Assembly (NCBI GenBank): GCA_003240775.1
Contig: QFNI01000017.1
Location: 1-64,000 of the forward strand
Origin: Mesorhizobium amorphae
Lineage (GTDB): Bacteria > Pseudomonadota > Alphaproteobacteria > Rhizobiales > Rhizobiaceae
DNA: 64,000 nucleotides
Direction: 5' to 3'
Shown here piece after piece: positions 46,321 to 55,300 of this stretch (position 1 is the first letter of the stretch; each line of letters starts with the position of its first letter). Under the pieces are notes generated by a model. The model had not been told where the DNA came from. It did not search any database and saw nothing but the letters and a program-made list of their open reading frames with translations. A program made the translations under genes and the position numbers.

Positions 46321-47349
46321 GTGACCGCATCCGTTCTCACCGCCGACACCCTGCCCCCGCCCGTTCGCGTCCAGCGCCTGACCCGCTCGGGCCTCGTCGC
46401 GGGCGCCATCGCGGCGGGTGCCATCGCCACGGTCGCCTCCATGCCGCTCTGGGCCAGCCAGGGCCTGATCCGCAGCGTGGTGGAGCTGTGCTGCTACATC
46501 GCCATCGCCCAGATGTGGAACCTGCTCGCGGGCTATGCGGGCCTGGTCTCGGTCGGCCAGCAGGCCTTCGTGGGCGTGTCCGCCTATGCGATGTTCGTGC
46601 TGGCGCAGCTTTGGGGGCTGAACCCCTTCGCCGCCGTGCTCTTGTCGCTCGTCGCCCCCGCGCTCCTCGCCATTCCCACCTACGGCCTGCTTCACCGGCT
46701 CGACGGGCCCTACTTCGCGATCGGCACTTGGGTGGTGGCCGAGGTGATGCGGCTGGCCACCTCGATGTTCGGCTATGTGAACGCAGGCGCGGGCATGAGC
46801 CTGCGTGTCATGACGAGCTATTCCCCGATGGAGCGCGCTTGGGGCATCTCGCTGCTCTGCGCCTTCATGCTTTTGCTCACGGTGGGCGGCTCCTACCTGC
46901 TGCTGCGCTCGCGCTACGGGCTTGCGCTGGTCGCCATGCGCGACAATCCGGTCGCGGCGCGCTCCCAGGGCGTCAATGTCGGCCGCCTGCGCTTCCTGAT
47001 CTGGGTGGCTGCGGCCGTCGGCACCGGGCTCGTCGGCTCGGTCTACTTCATGGCGCAGCTGCGCATCACGCCGCCTGCCGCCTACGATCCCAACTGGGCG
47101 AACATCGCGATCTTCATCGTGATGGTGGGCGGCCTGGGCTCGCTCGAAGGGGTTCTCATCGGCGCGCTCATCTACTTCTTCGCCGACCGCTGGTTCGGCG
47201 AATACGGCGCGGCCTATCTGGTGGTGCTCGGCCTTCTCACCCTCTTCATGGCGCTGTTCGCACGCGGCGGCGTGTGGGGCCTGATCTGCCGGGTGGTGGA
47301 CGCGCCCTGGTTCCCCACGCGCCGGACGCTTTTGGAGGAGCGGCGATGA
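46321..47349 (+). CDS. Liv-type ABC transporter permease (LivM-like)
   Basis: 342 residues with the LivM motif WNLLAGYAGLVSVGQQAFVG and the loop MRDNPVAARSQGV. GTG start at 46321. Its stop overlaps the zinc alcohol dehydrogenase start by 4 bases, so transporter and catabolic enzymes are translated from one message. Confidence 0.93.
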   Translation: MTASVLTADTLPPPVRVQRLTRSGLVAGAIAAGAIATVASMPLWASQGLIRSVVELCCYIAIAQMWNLLAGYAGLVSVGQQAFVGVSAYAMFVLAQLWGLNPFAAVLLSLVAPALLAIPTYGLLHRLDGPYFAIGTWVVAEVMRLATSMFGYVNAGAGMSLRVMTSYSPMERAWGISLLCAFMLLLTVGGSYLLLRSRYGLALVAMRDNPVAARSQGVNVGRLRFLIWVAAAVGTGLVGSVYFMAQLRITPPAAYDPNWANIAIFIVMVGGLGSLEGVLIGALIYFFADRWFGEYGAAYLVVLGLLTLFMALFARGGVWGLICRVVDAPWFPTRRTLLEERR

Positions 47350-48359
47350 AAGCCATCCTGTTCGAGGAGACCGGCCGGCCGCTCCTGCTCGGCGAGACGG
47401 CGGAGCCTGAGCCCGCGGCCGACGAGGTTCTGCTGCGCATCGCATCCTGCGGCATCTGCGGCTCCGACCTGCACATGACCGAGGACCCGCAAACCTTCGG
47501 CCTCAGCCGCGCGGACGTGCTCGGCCACGAATTCGCGGGCGAGGTGCTGGCCTGCGGCGAGGCCGTGTCCGATTTTCAGCCCGGCGACCGGGTGGCGGTG
47601 GCTCCCATGCGCGGCTGCGGGCATTGCGCGAGCTGCCTGCGCGGCGAGCCCGCCTGGTGCCCCGAGATGCGGCTGATCGGCGGAGGCTATGCGGAGCGGG
47701 CCACGGTGGCCGCCCGCCAGTGCCGCCGCCTGCCCGACGATCTGCCCATCGAAGAAGGCGCACTGGCGGAGCCGGTGGCCGTGGCGCTGCACGCGGCGAG
47801 CCGCGGCGACGTGCGGCCGGGCGCGCGCGTTCTGGTTCTGGGTGCCGGGCCGATCGGCCTGCTCGTCGCCTTCTGGGCGCGGCGGATGGGTGCGGCTTAC
47901 GTGATCGTGGCCGACCTCAACCGCTTCCAGGAAGCGCGCGCGGAAGCGCTCGGCGCAACCGGCTTCGCCATATCCGGGCCCGAATTGGCGGAAACCTTCC
48001 GCAGCGAGACGGGTGCTGCGCCCGACATCGTGTTTGAATGCGTCGGCAAGCGCGGCCTGCTCGACGCCGCCTGCCGCTTGGTGCGCCCGCAAGGCCGGGT
48101 GGTGGGCGTCGGCCTTTGCGTTGGCGGCGACGAATGGGACCCGTTCGCAGCGCTTTCCAAGGAAATCGAGCTGCGGTTCGCCGTGTTCTTCACGATGGCG
48201 GAGTTTGCCGCGGCCATCGAAGCACTCGGCCCCGGCCGGTTCCGGCCGCAGGCCTTGATCACGGGCAGGGTCGGGCTCGCCGAGGTGCCGGACGCCTTCG
48301 AGGCGCTGCGCAGGCGCACTACGCAGTGCAAGGTTCTCATCACGCCGCAGGCTGCGTGA
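47346..48359 (+). CDS. Zinc-dependent medium-chain alcohol dehydrogenase
   Basis: 337 residues, MDR family. Catalytic zinc site C38 (GICGSD) and H61-E62 (GHEF); structural zinc cysteines C91, C94, C97 and C105; nucleotide-binding VLGAGPIGLLVAF. It oxidises an alcohol or reduces an aldehyde or ketone with NAD(P)(H). In this operon a role on a hydroxylated side chain or ring of the imported compound is likely, but the substrate is not determined. Confidence 0.92.
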   Translation: MKAILFEETGRPLLLGETAEPEPAADEVLLRIASCGICGSDLHMTEDPQTFGLSRADVLGHEFAGEVLACGEAVSDFQPGDRVAVAPMRGCGHCASCLRGEPAWCPEMRLIGGGYAERATVAARQCRRLPDDLPIEEGALAEPVAVALHAASRGDVRPGARVLVLGAGPIGLLVAFWARRMGAAYVIVADLNRFQEARAEALGATGFAISGPELAETFRSETGAAPDIVFECVGKRGLLDAACRLVRPQGRVVGVGLCVGGDEWDPFAALSKEIELRFAVFFTMAEFAAAIEALGPGRFRPQALITGRVGLAEVPDAFEALRRRTTQCKVLITPQAA

Positions 48360-48373
48360 GGAAGGGAGGAAGC

Positions 48374-49168
48374 ATGGCCGATTTCGAAACCATCCGGCTC
48401 GCGGTCGACGGTGTGGAGACCGTCGTCAAGGCCGTCGGCACGGGCCCCGCCGTGATCGCGCTGCACGGCGCTGCAACCCTTGAGGGCCATCGGTGGGCGG
48501 CTGCGCTCGCGCCCCGGCTGCGGGTCTATCTGCCCTTCCATCCCGGCTTCGGCGAAAGCGCCCATGCGCCCCACTTCGCGGGCATGCAGGACATGGTGGT
48601 CCACAACCTGCGCCTTCTGGAAGCGCTCGGCCTGGACCGGCCCCACCTCGTGGGACACTCGATGGGCGGTTGGATGGCGGCCGAGATGGCAGTGCTCGCC
48701 GGAGAGCGCTTCGACCGCCTCGTCCTCAACGCCCCGGCCGGGCTCAACCATCCCGACCATCCCGGCACGGATCTGGCTGCGATCGCGCCGCAGGACCTGC
48801 CGGGCTATCTCTCGCACGACCCGGCCGTGGCCGCGCGCTATTTTCCGGGCGGCAGCGAGGCCGAAGCGCCAGACGCCTTCGGCCTCGCGCGCCAGAAGGA
48901 GGGCGAAGCGCTCGGCCGCATCCTGGGCGCCCACGGCATGGGTCACCCCAATCTTGGCCGCTGGCTGAGCCGCATCCCCAACGAGACGCTGATCGTCTGG
49001 GGCGAGAAGGACCGTTTGCTGCCCGCCTCTCAGGCCCCGCTCTGGGAGCGCGCAATCCCCCGCGCCCGCACGCTGATCGCGCGGGGTGTCGGGCATTTTG
49101 CCATGCAGGAGGACCCGTCGGTGGTGGAGGCCATCGGCGATTTCCTGCTCGACCCACAGGAAAACTAG
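48374..49168 (+). CDS. Alpha/beta hydrolase
   Basis: 264 residues with a complete triad: S96 (VGHSMGG), D213 (WGEKDRLLP) and H241 (GVGHFAMQ). The oxyanion-hole HG is at 31-32. ATG at 48374 with GGGAGGA upstream. It sits between the alcohol dehydrogenase and the flavin monooxygenase, so it may hydrolyse an ester or a C-C bond in the upper pathway. Cytosolic; no signal peptide. Confidence 0.9.
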   Translation: MADFETIRLAVDGVETVVKAVGTGPAVIALHGAATLEGHRWAAALAPRLRVYLPFHPGFGESAHAPHFAGMQDMVVHNLRLLEALGLDRPHLVGHSMGGWMAAEMAVLAGERFDRLVLNAPAGLNHPDHPGTDLAAIAPQDLPGYLSHDPAVAARYFPGGSEAEAPDAFGLARQKEGEALGRILGAHGMGHPNLGRWLSRIPNETLIVWGEKDRLLPASQAPLWERAIPRARTLIARGVGHFAMQEDPSVVEAIGDFLLDPQEN

Positions 49169-49179
49169 GAGGAACAGCC

Positions 49180-50406
49180 ATGAACGCACCACTCAGGCAC
49201 GGCCAAGGCACCTGGGGCACCAAGACCGATTTCGCCTCGCTGATGGCGACGGTCGAGCAGATCGGGCCCATTCTGGAAGAACACGCGGTCGCGACCGAAA
49301 AAGGCGGCCGGCTCGACGAGGCGACGGTGGAAGCGCTCAAGCCGCTGCGCATGAGCCACGTCTTCGCGGCCGAGGAGATCGGCGGCGCGCAGCTCTCGCC
49401 CACGCAGGGGCTGCAACTGATCGAGGCCATCACCTACCATTCGGGCGCTGCCGGCTGGGTCTCGATGGTCCACGCCTGCATCGGCGCGATGTCGGCAGCA
49501 TTTCTGCCGGACACGGCGATCGCGCGCCTCTTTCAAGAGGGTGACGACAACCGCTTCTCCGGCCAGGGCACGCCGACGGGCATGCTCAAGAAGGTGGACG
49601 GCGGCTACCTGCTCAACGGCAAGTGGTCCTATGCGAGCGGCATCTACCACGCGACCTACACCCACACCGCGGCCCTGCTCGACGACGGCAACGGCCAGCC
49701 CGCCAAGGACGAGAACGGCGACGTGATCGTTCTCTGCGCGCACGCCCCCGTGGAGGACCACGACCTTCTCGGCAATTGGGAGGTGCTCGGCCTCCAGGGC
49801 ACGGGCTCGATCGACTATGCCGCAAAGGACGTGTTCATCGCCGACGACATGGTGTTCCCGATCCTGACGGCCGAGCCGCAGCGCCAGAAGGAGTTCTTCT
49901 CGCTCGGTGTGGTGGGCCTCGCGGCCATCGGCCATTCCGGCTGGGCCATTGGTGCCGGACGCCGCATCCTGGACGAGATGGCCAAGCTCGCCGTCACCAA
50001 GACGGGCCGGTCGGGCATGCTGGGCGAAAGCGACAGGTTCTGGTTCGATTTCGGCCGCGCGGAAGCCCGCGTGCGCGCCGCCCGCGCCTTTTTGTTCGAG
50101 GTATGGCGCGACGTGGAAGCCTCGATCGAGCGCGGCGAGCGGGTCTCGACGCGCCAGATCAGCCTGATCCATCTCGCCAAGTCCGAGGTGCACGAGGCGG
50201 GCGTCGATGCCGCGCAGTTCGTGTATCGCGCGGCCGGCGGCGCCTCCTTGCGCCGCGGCGTGATGCAGCGCATCTTCCGCGAGATGATGACGGCCGCCAA
50301 CCACTTCACCATCAACCCCAACATCGTGGGCGCTGCGGGCCGCGAGATCGCAGGGATGTGGAGCGATCGCCGCTGGCAGTTCTACGACCTGATCGAGAAG
50401 AAATGA
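49180..50406 (+). CDS. Two-component flavin-dependent monooxygenase, oxygenase subunit (acyl-CoA dehydrogenase fold)
   Basis: 408 residues with the acyl-CoA dehydrogenase/HpaH C-terminal fold used by group D flavin hydroxylases. Segments GGAQLSPTQGLQLIEAITYH, HYDLL-like EDHDLLGNWEVLGLQGTGS and AAGGASLRRGVMQRIFREM are typical. Its length and its flavin reductase partner at 50403 (overlapping by 4 bases) match resorcinol hydroxylase GraA/GraD of Rhizobium and related phenol hydroxylases. ATG at 49180 with AGGAGGA upstream. A phenolic such as resorcinol becoming hydroxyquinol fits the downstream genes, but a different ring substrate is possible. Confidence 0.85.
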   Translation: MNAPLRHGQGTWGTKTDFASLMATVEQIGPILEEHAVATEKGGRLDEATVEALKPLRMSHVFAAEEIGGAQLSPTQGLQLIEAITYHSGAAGWVSMVHACIGAMSAAFLPDTAIARLFQEGDDNRFSGQGTPTGMLKKVDGGYLLNGKWSYASGIYHATYTHTAALLDDGNGQPAKDENGDVIVLCAHAPVEDHDLLGNWEVLGLQGTGSIDYAAKDVFIADDMVFPILTAEPQRQKEFFSLGVVGLAAIGHSGWAIGAGRRILDEMAKLAVTKTGRSGMLGESDRFWFDFGRAEARVRAARAFLFEVWRDVEASIERGERVSTRQISLIHLAKSEVHEAGVDAAQFVYRAAGGASLRRGVMQRIFREMMTAANHFTINPNIVGAAGREIAGMWSDRRWQFYDLIEKK

Positions 50407-50996
50407 GCGCGAGCGCAACCCGAACCGCCGAGCCCGCTTCGGCGGGCCCGGACCACTTGGCGGAGGCATTCTTCGGGGCCTTCCGCCACCATCCCTCGGG
50501 CGTGGCCATCATCACCGCGGATGCGGGCGAAGGGCCGGTCGCGCTGACCGTCTCCTCGCTGATCTCGGTCAGCCCGGCTCCGCCCACGATCGCGTTCTCG
50601 CTTTCGGCCAGTTCGTCCTCGGCGCGTGTGGTGGAGCGGGCGGAAAGCGTGGTGGTGCATTTCGTGCGGCGCTCCGACATGGCGCTCGCGCGGCTCTGCG
50701 CCACAAGCGGCTCCGACCGCTTCGGCCCGGGTGTCGCCTGGGATCGCCTGCCCACCGGCGAGCCCTTCTATCCGCAGGTCGATCTCTGGTTTCGTGCAGC
50801 ACTGCGCGACAAGCTGCCCGTTCCCGGCGCCTGCCTGGCGACCGCCGAGCTTCTCGAAGCCTCGCCGCGCTGGACGCTTGCCGGCGTGCAGGAGCCGCTC
50901 GTCTACGCCAACCGCGCCTGGCACGGATTGCACCCGCTGGCCGATGCCGGCCGCGCGCCGCTCTTTCTCTGGCCCGACGATTCGGCGACGTTCTGA
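50403..50996 (+). CDS. Flavin reductase component of the two-component monooxygenase
   Basis: 197 residues, flavin_reduct family (PF01613): FRHHPSGVAIITADAG near the N-terminus, VALTVSSLISVSPAPPTIAFSL in the flavin-binding half. It supplies reduced FAD or FMN to the oxygenase encoded immediately upstream. ATGA overlap. Last gene of the operon that begins at 41749; a GC-rich hairpin follows. Confidence 0.9.
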   Translation: MSASATRTAEPASAGPDHLAEAFFGAFRHHPSGVAIITADAGEGPVALTVSSLISVSPAPPTIAFSLSASSSSARVVERAESVVVHFVRRSDMALARLCATSGSDRFGPGVAWDRLPTGEPFYPQVDLWFRAALRDKLPVPGACLATAELLEASPRWTLAGVQEPLVYANRAWHGLHPLADAGRAPLFLWPDDSATF

Positions 50997-50997
50997 G

Positions 50998-51027
50998 CGC
51001 CCGCCCTTCCCCCGCAAGGGGCGGGCG
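50998..51027. terminator. Hairpin between convergent reductase and LysR genes
   Basis: CGCCCGCCC-N12-GGGCGGGCG, a 9-base all-GC stem filling almost the whole 34-base convergent gap. No T tract, so it may be a bidirectional terminator of modest strength. Confidence 0.5.
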
Positions 51028-51030
51028 GCC

Positions 51031-51981
51031 TCACATGCTCCACACCACCGCGTTCTCGTGGCGCTTGATCAGGTGCCGCAGCTGCTCGAAGCTCTTGCGC
51101 ACATGGGCGGCGAAAGCCTCCACCGCGGGCGCGGCCACCGTTTCGGTGCGCCGAAGCAGGCTCAACGCCCGCTCGGGATGGGGGATGTTGACGGGAAGTG
51201 CGGTGATCTCGCCGCTCTTGCGGAAGGCGAACACCACGCTGTGCGGCAGGATGGTCAGGGCGTCGCTCGCCTTGAGGTAATTGATGGCGCTCGTCAGCGA
51301 GCCGCCCGCATAGCGGATCTTGGTCTCGGTCGCGCCCAGCGAGAGAACGAGGCTCCGAAGATCGGCCAGAAGCGGGCTGCCGGGCGGTGGCGCGATCCAG
51401 GGATAGTCGAGCAGCTCGCTCGGGTCGATCTTGCGGCGCATCAGGAGGGGGTGGAGCACCCGGCAGGCCACCACGTTGCGGCCGGGCAGCACCTCTTGGA
51501 AGCGCAGGCCCGACCCCTCCTCCACCGTGTCCACCGGGCAGACGGCGAGATCGATGCGGTCGGCCGTGATGGCCGCGCGCAGTTCGGGCAGATAGCCGTA
51601 GGACTGCTCGACCCGCACTTCCGGATAATGCGTCTGGAACTCGGCGATCATGCCCGCGATCAAGGCGTCCATGAAGAAGGGCGTGCCGCCCACCCGCACC
51701 ACGCCCGTGCGTCCTTCGCGAAACCCTTCCACCAGTGCCGAGGCCTTGCGGACAGCGATCAGCATGGCCTGTCCGTGCTCGGCGAGCGCGCGGCCGAGCG
51801 GCGTGGGCTGCAGCGGGCGGCGGCCTTTCAGGAAAAGCGGCTCGCCCACGCGCTTCTCCAGCATGGCGATGGTGCGCGACACGGCGGGCTGGGTCAGCCC
51901 CAAAAGGCTCGCACCCTCCGTCACGCCGCCCTGCTGCACGACGGCTGCAAGCTGCACCAAGTGTCGCTCGTCGATCTTCAT
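51031..51981 (-). CDS. LysR family transcriptional regulator
   Basis: 316 residues: helix-turn-helix at about 8-60 (LVQLAAVVQQGGVTEGASLL, PAVSRTIAMLEKRVGEPLF) and a LysR effector domain. It is closely related to the regulator at 61487 (same GVTE(G/A)A, LG(L/M)TQPAVSRTI and VGGTPFFMDA/IGGVPFFMDA segments). Divergent from the intradiol dioxygenase gene, it most likely controls that operon. A candidate site overlaps its own start codon. Confidence 0.93.
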   Translation of the reverse strand: MKIDERHLVQLAAVVQQGGVTEGASLLGLTQPAVSRTIAMLEKRVGEPLFLKGRRPLQPTPLGRALAEHGQAMLIAVRKASALVEGFREGRTGVVRVGGTPFFMDALIAGMIAEFQTHYPEVRVEQSYGYLPELRAAITADRIDLAVCPVDTVEEGSGLRFQEVLPGRNVVACRVLHPLLMRRKIDPSELLDYPWIAPPPGSPLLADLRSLVLSLGATETKIRYAGGSLTSAINYLKASDALTILPHSVVFAFRKSGEITALPVNIPHPERALSLLRRTETVAAPAVEAFAAHVRKSFEQLRHLIKRHENAVVWSM

Positions 51982-51996
51982 AGCGAAAAGGCATAT
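51980..51996. promoter_or_regulatory. Candidate LysR site overlapping the LysR start
   Basis: ATAGC-GAAAAGG-CATAT, with a T-N11-A core starting at 51981. It overlaps the start codon of the LysR gene and lies 67-84 bases upstream of the intradiol dioxygenase start. Less symmetric than its counterpart at 62472, but with the same ATAGC left half. Confidence 0.4.
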
Positions 51997-52063
51997 TAAG
52001 ACCGCGAGAAATGATCAAGCGCTCTGTGAGGCCCTGATAGGGTCGCTTCCGTGGGGAGGACGC

Positions 52064-52924
52064 ATGGGCGCCACACCGTTCAACACGAGCAATTCGGCCG
52101 ACCTTGTCGCCGGCCGCATCCGTGCGGATGCCGGCGGCGCGCTGCCCGCCTTCCTGCACTCGCTGATCGACCACGTGCATGCGATCGTGCGCGAGACGCA
52201 TCCAAGCCGTGCCGACTGGCGCCGGGCCATCGAGTTCCTGACCGAAGTGGGCCACGCGAGCGACAGCCACCGCCAGGAATGGGTGCTTTTGTCCGACCTG
52301 CTCGGCGTCACCGCGCTCGTGGAGGAATTGAACAGCAAGCGGCCCAAGGCCGCCACGCCCAACACCGTGCGCGGTCCCTTCTACCGGGCCGACGCGCCGA
52401 AGCTGCCACTCGGTGCATCCATCTCGCTCGATGGCGTGGGCGAGCCGCTCGAGGTTTCCGGCACGGTGCGCGATCTTGACGGCCATCCGATCGCGGGCGC
52501 CGTGATCGAGACCTGGCAGGCGAACGCCGCGGGCTTCTACGAGAACCAGCAGCCCGATCTTCAGCCCGAGTTCAACCTGCGCGGCGTGTTCCAGACCGAT
52601 GCCGCCGGCGCCTTCCGCTACCGCACGGTGAAGCCCGGCGGGGTGCTCGTGCCGCGCGACGGGCCGGTGGGGCGCGTGCTGGGCGAGATGGGCTTTTCGC
52701 TGCGCCGCCCCGCGCACCTCCATTTCCTGGTCAAGGCGGACGGCTTCGAGACCATCTCCACCCATGTCTATGACGGCCGCGACCCGCATCTCGGCGAGGA
52801 CGCGCTGTTCGGCGTGAAGCCCGAATTGATCGGCGACATTCGCCGCAAGGAGAGCGGCGAAGGCTGGCAGCTCGGCTTCGCCTTTGCGATGGTGCGCGAG
52901 CGGCGCAGTCGCGGGAAGGCATGA
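52064..52924 (+). CDS. Intradiol ring-cleavage dioxygenase family protein lacking one tyrosine ligand
   Basis: 286 residues with an N-terminal helical dimerisation domain and a dioxygenase barrel (PF04444 + PF00775). Family relatives cleave catechol or hydroxyquinol with an iron held by two Tyr and two His. Here Y159 (GFYENQ), H218 and H220 (PAHLHF) are present, but the second tyrosine of the (Y)PIPxDG motif is replaced by V194 (KPGGVLVPRDGPVG). The spacing is identical to the paralogue at 60428, where the tyrosine is intact. The gene is followed by maleylacetate reductase with a 4-base overlap, so a hydroxyquinol-type role is expected, yet activity may be altered. ATG at 52064 with GGGGAGGA upstream. 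Confidence 0.85.
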   Translation: MGATPFNTSNSADLVAGRIRADAGGALPAFLHSLIDHVHAIVRETHPSRADWRRAIEFLTEVGHASDSHRQEWVLLSDLLGVTALVEELNSKRPKAATPNTVRGPFYRADAPKLPLGASISLDGVGEPLEVSGTVRDLDGHPIAGAVIETWQANAAGFYENQQPDLQPEFNLRGVFQTDAAGAFRYRTVKPGGVLVPRDGPVGRVLGEMGFSLRRPAHLHFLVKADGFETISTHVYDGRDPHLGEDALFGVKPELIGDIRRKESGEGWQLGFAFAMVRERRSRGKA

Positions 52925-53982
52925 GCATGGACTTCTCCCATCAGGGCAGCCCCGCGCGCATCGTCTTCGGTCGGGGCCGCAGCGCCGAGATCGGCGAATG
53001 GATCGGAAAGCTCGGCTGCGCTCGTGCGCTTGTGCTCGCGACGCCCCACCAGGCCGAGGACGGCGCAAGGCTGGCCGAGCGGCTGGGCGGGCTCGCCGTC
53101 GGCGTCTTCGCGGAAGCCGCCATGCACACGCCGGTCGAGGTATCCGAGCGCGCGGTGGCCTATGCCGAGCGGCTGGGCGCCGATTGCGTGGTGGCGCTTG
53201 GCGGGGGTTCGACGATCGGGCTCGGCAAGGCCATCGCGCTGCGCACCGACCTGCCCCAGATCGCCGTTCCCACCACCTATGCGGGCTCGGAAGCCACCCC
53301 CATCCTCGGTCAGACCGAAGGCGGCAGGAAGACCACGCAGCGCTCGCCCAAGGTGCTGCCTGAGGTGGTGATCTACGATCCCGACCTTTCGGCCGGCCTC
53401 CCTGTCGCGATGAGTGTGACGAGCGGTCTCAACGCCATCGCCCACGCGGCGGAAGGCCTCTATGCGCCCGACCGCAGCCCGATCACCACCTTGATGGCTG
53501 TGGAAGGGATGCGCGCGCTCCATGCGGCGCTGCCCGTGATCGTCGCGACGCCCGACGACGCCGAGGCGCGAAGCGGAGCGCTCTACGGCGCGTGGCTCTG
53601 CGGCACGGTGCTCGGCCAGGTGGCCATGTCGCTGCACCACAAGATCTGCCACACGCTGGGCGGCTCCTTCGACATGCCGCATGCCGAGACCCATGCGGTG
53701 ATGCTGCCCCACACGGTGGGCTTCAACGCGGCCGCCGTGCCCGAATCGACCGCGCCGATCGCGGAAATCTTCGGCGCCACTCCCGGCCGGGGCCTTCACG
53801 CCTTCGCCCAGCGCCTCGGCAGCCCCCTCAGCCTGCGCGAGCTCGGCCTGCGGGAGGCCGATCTCGACCGCGCGGCGGAGATTGCCACCGAAAGCCCCTA
53901 CGCCAATCCACGCGCCTTCGATCGCCTTGCCATCCGGGCCCTTCTGGAGGACGCATGGCATGGGCGAGCGCCGCCGCACTGA
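52921..53982 (+). CDS. Maleylacetate reductase (iron-containing alcohol dehydrogenase family)
   Basis: 353 residues, the size of TfdF/GraC-type enzymes, which reduce maleylacetate to 3-oxoadipate with NAD(P)H. Motifs: VALGGGSTIGLGKAIAL nucleotide loop, PTTYAGSEATPI, and the histidine-rich MSLHHKICHTLGGSFDMPHAETHAV region that replaces the iron site of related alcohol dehydrogenases. Position after a ring-cleavage gene and the pcaIJF operon to the left agree with the assignment. Confidence 0.93.
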   Translation: MSMDFSHQGSPARIVFGRGRSAEIGEWIGKLGCARALVLATPHQAEDGARLAERLGGLAVGVFAEAAMHTPVEVSERAVAYAERLGADCVVALGGGSTIGLGKAIALRTDLPQIAVPTTYAGSEATPILGQTEGGRKTTQRSPKVLPEVVIYDPDLSAGLPVAMSVTSGLNAIAHAAEGLYAPDRSPITTLMAVEGMRALHAALPVIVATPDDAEARSGALYGAWLCGTVLGQVAMSLHHKICHTLGGSFDMPHAETHAVMLPHTVGFNAAAVPESTAPIAEIFGATPGRGLHAFAQRLGSPLSLRELGLREADLDRAAEIATESPYANPRAFDRLAIRALLEDAWHGRAPPH

Positions 53983-54010
53983 CTGAACCGTCTTTTGGGA
54001 GGAGACGATC

Positions 54011-55291
54011 ATGATCACTAGACGCAGACTTCTGAAATCCGCAGCCGCCACCGGCGCGCTGGCCGCCACCACATCCGGCTTCGCCATGCCGGCCATCGCG
54101 CAGGGCGCGGCGATCAAGCTCGGCTATGTCAGCCCCCAGACGGGGCCGCTCGCGGCATTCGCCGAAGCCGACAAGTTCATCATCGACGGCTTCCTGAAGG
54201 CCACCCAGGCGGCGGGCCTCAACTACGAGGTGGTGGTGAAGGACAGCCAGTCCAATCCCAACCGCGCGGCAGAAGTCACCAACGAGCTGATCGTCAACGA
54301 CGAGGTCAACCTCGTGCTCGTCGCGTCCACGCCCGAGACCACCAACCCCGTGGCGACCACCTGCGAAGCGGAGGGCATGCCCTGCATCTCGACGGCTGCC
54401 CCCTGGCAGCCCTGGTTCATCGGCCAGCAGGGCAACCCCGGCGACCCCGGCTCGTGGAAGCCCTTCGAGAGCGTGTTCCACTTCTTCTGGGGCCTGGAAG
54501 ACGTGATCGCCGTCTTCACCAACATGTGGGGCCAGATCGACACCAACAAGAAGGTGGGCGGGCTCTTCCCCAATGACGGCGACGGCAATGCCTGGGGCGA
54601 CACCCAGGTGGGCTTTCCGCCCGTGCTTGCCCAGGGCGGCTACACGCTCAACGACCCCGGCCGCTACCAGAACCTGTCGGACGACTTCTCCGCCCAGATC
54701 AACGCCTTCAAGGGCGAGGGCGTGGAGATCGTCACCGGCGTGATGATCCCGCCCGACTTCACCACCTTCTGGAACCAGGCCCAGCAGCAGGGCTTCCGGC
54801 CGAAGATCGCCTCGGTCGGCAAGGCGATCCTGTTTCCGCAGGCGGTGGAAGCGCTCGGAAAGAACGGCCACAACCTGTCCTCGGAGGTCTGGTGGTCGCC
54901 TTCGCACCCGTTCAAGTCCTCGCTCACGGGCGAAACCTGCCAGCAGGTGGCCGACGGCTTCACGGCTGCCACCAAGCGCCCCTGGACCCAGCCCATCGGC
55001 TTCGTGCACGCCTTGTTCGAAATGGCGGCCGACGTGATGAAGCGCGCGGACCCGACCGACAGCGCGGCCGTGATCGCGGCCATCGCGGCGAGCCAGCTCG
55101 ACACCATCGTCGGCCGCGTCGCCTGGGACGGGGCGAGTGTGCCGCCCTTCGCCGCCAAGAACGTCGCCAAGACCCCGCTCGTCGGCGGCCAGTGGCGACT
55201 GAAGGACGGCGGCGGCTACGATCTGGTGATCGTGGACAACAAGACCGCGCCCCAGATCCCGACCGGCGGCCAGATGGAAGCCATCGCCTGA
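54011..55291 (+). CDS. Liv-type ABC transporter substrate-binding protein (Tat-type signal)
   Basis: 426 residues with a twin-arginine signal (TRRRLLKSA at 3-11) and likely cleavage at AIA-QGA. Peripla_BP_6 features: IKLGYVSPQTGPLAAFAEAD, KDSQSNPNRAAEVTNELIV, FHFFWGLEDVIAVF. Paralogue of the protein at 42634. ATG at 54011 with GGGAGGAGA upstream, 28 bases after maleylacetate reductase. Probably binds an aromatic compound fed to the enzymes around it. Confidence 0.92.
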   Translation: MITRRRLLKSAAATGALAATTSGFAMPAIAQGAAIKLGYVSPQTGPLAAFAEADKFIIDGFLKATQAAGLNYEVVVKDSQSNPNRAAEVTNELIVNDEVNLVLVASTPETTNPVATTCEAEGMPCISTAAPWQPWFIGQQGNPGDPGSWKPFESVFHFFWGLEDVIAVFTNMWGQIDTNKKVGGLFPNDGDGNAWGDTQVGFPPVLAQGGYTLNDPGRYQNLSDDFSAQINAFKGEGVEIVTGVMIPPDFTTFWNQAQQQGFRPKIASVGKAILFPQAVEALGKNGHNLSSEVWWSPSHPFKSSLTGETCQQVADGFTAATKRPWTQPIGFVHALFEMAADVMKRADPTDSAAVIAAIAASQLDTIVGRVAWDGASVPPFAAKNVAKTPLVGGQWRLKDGGGYDLVIVDNKTAPQIPTGGQMEAIA

Positions 55292-55300
55292 TTGCGCGCG

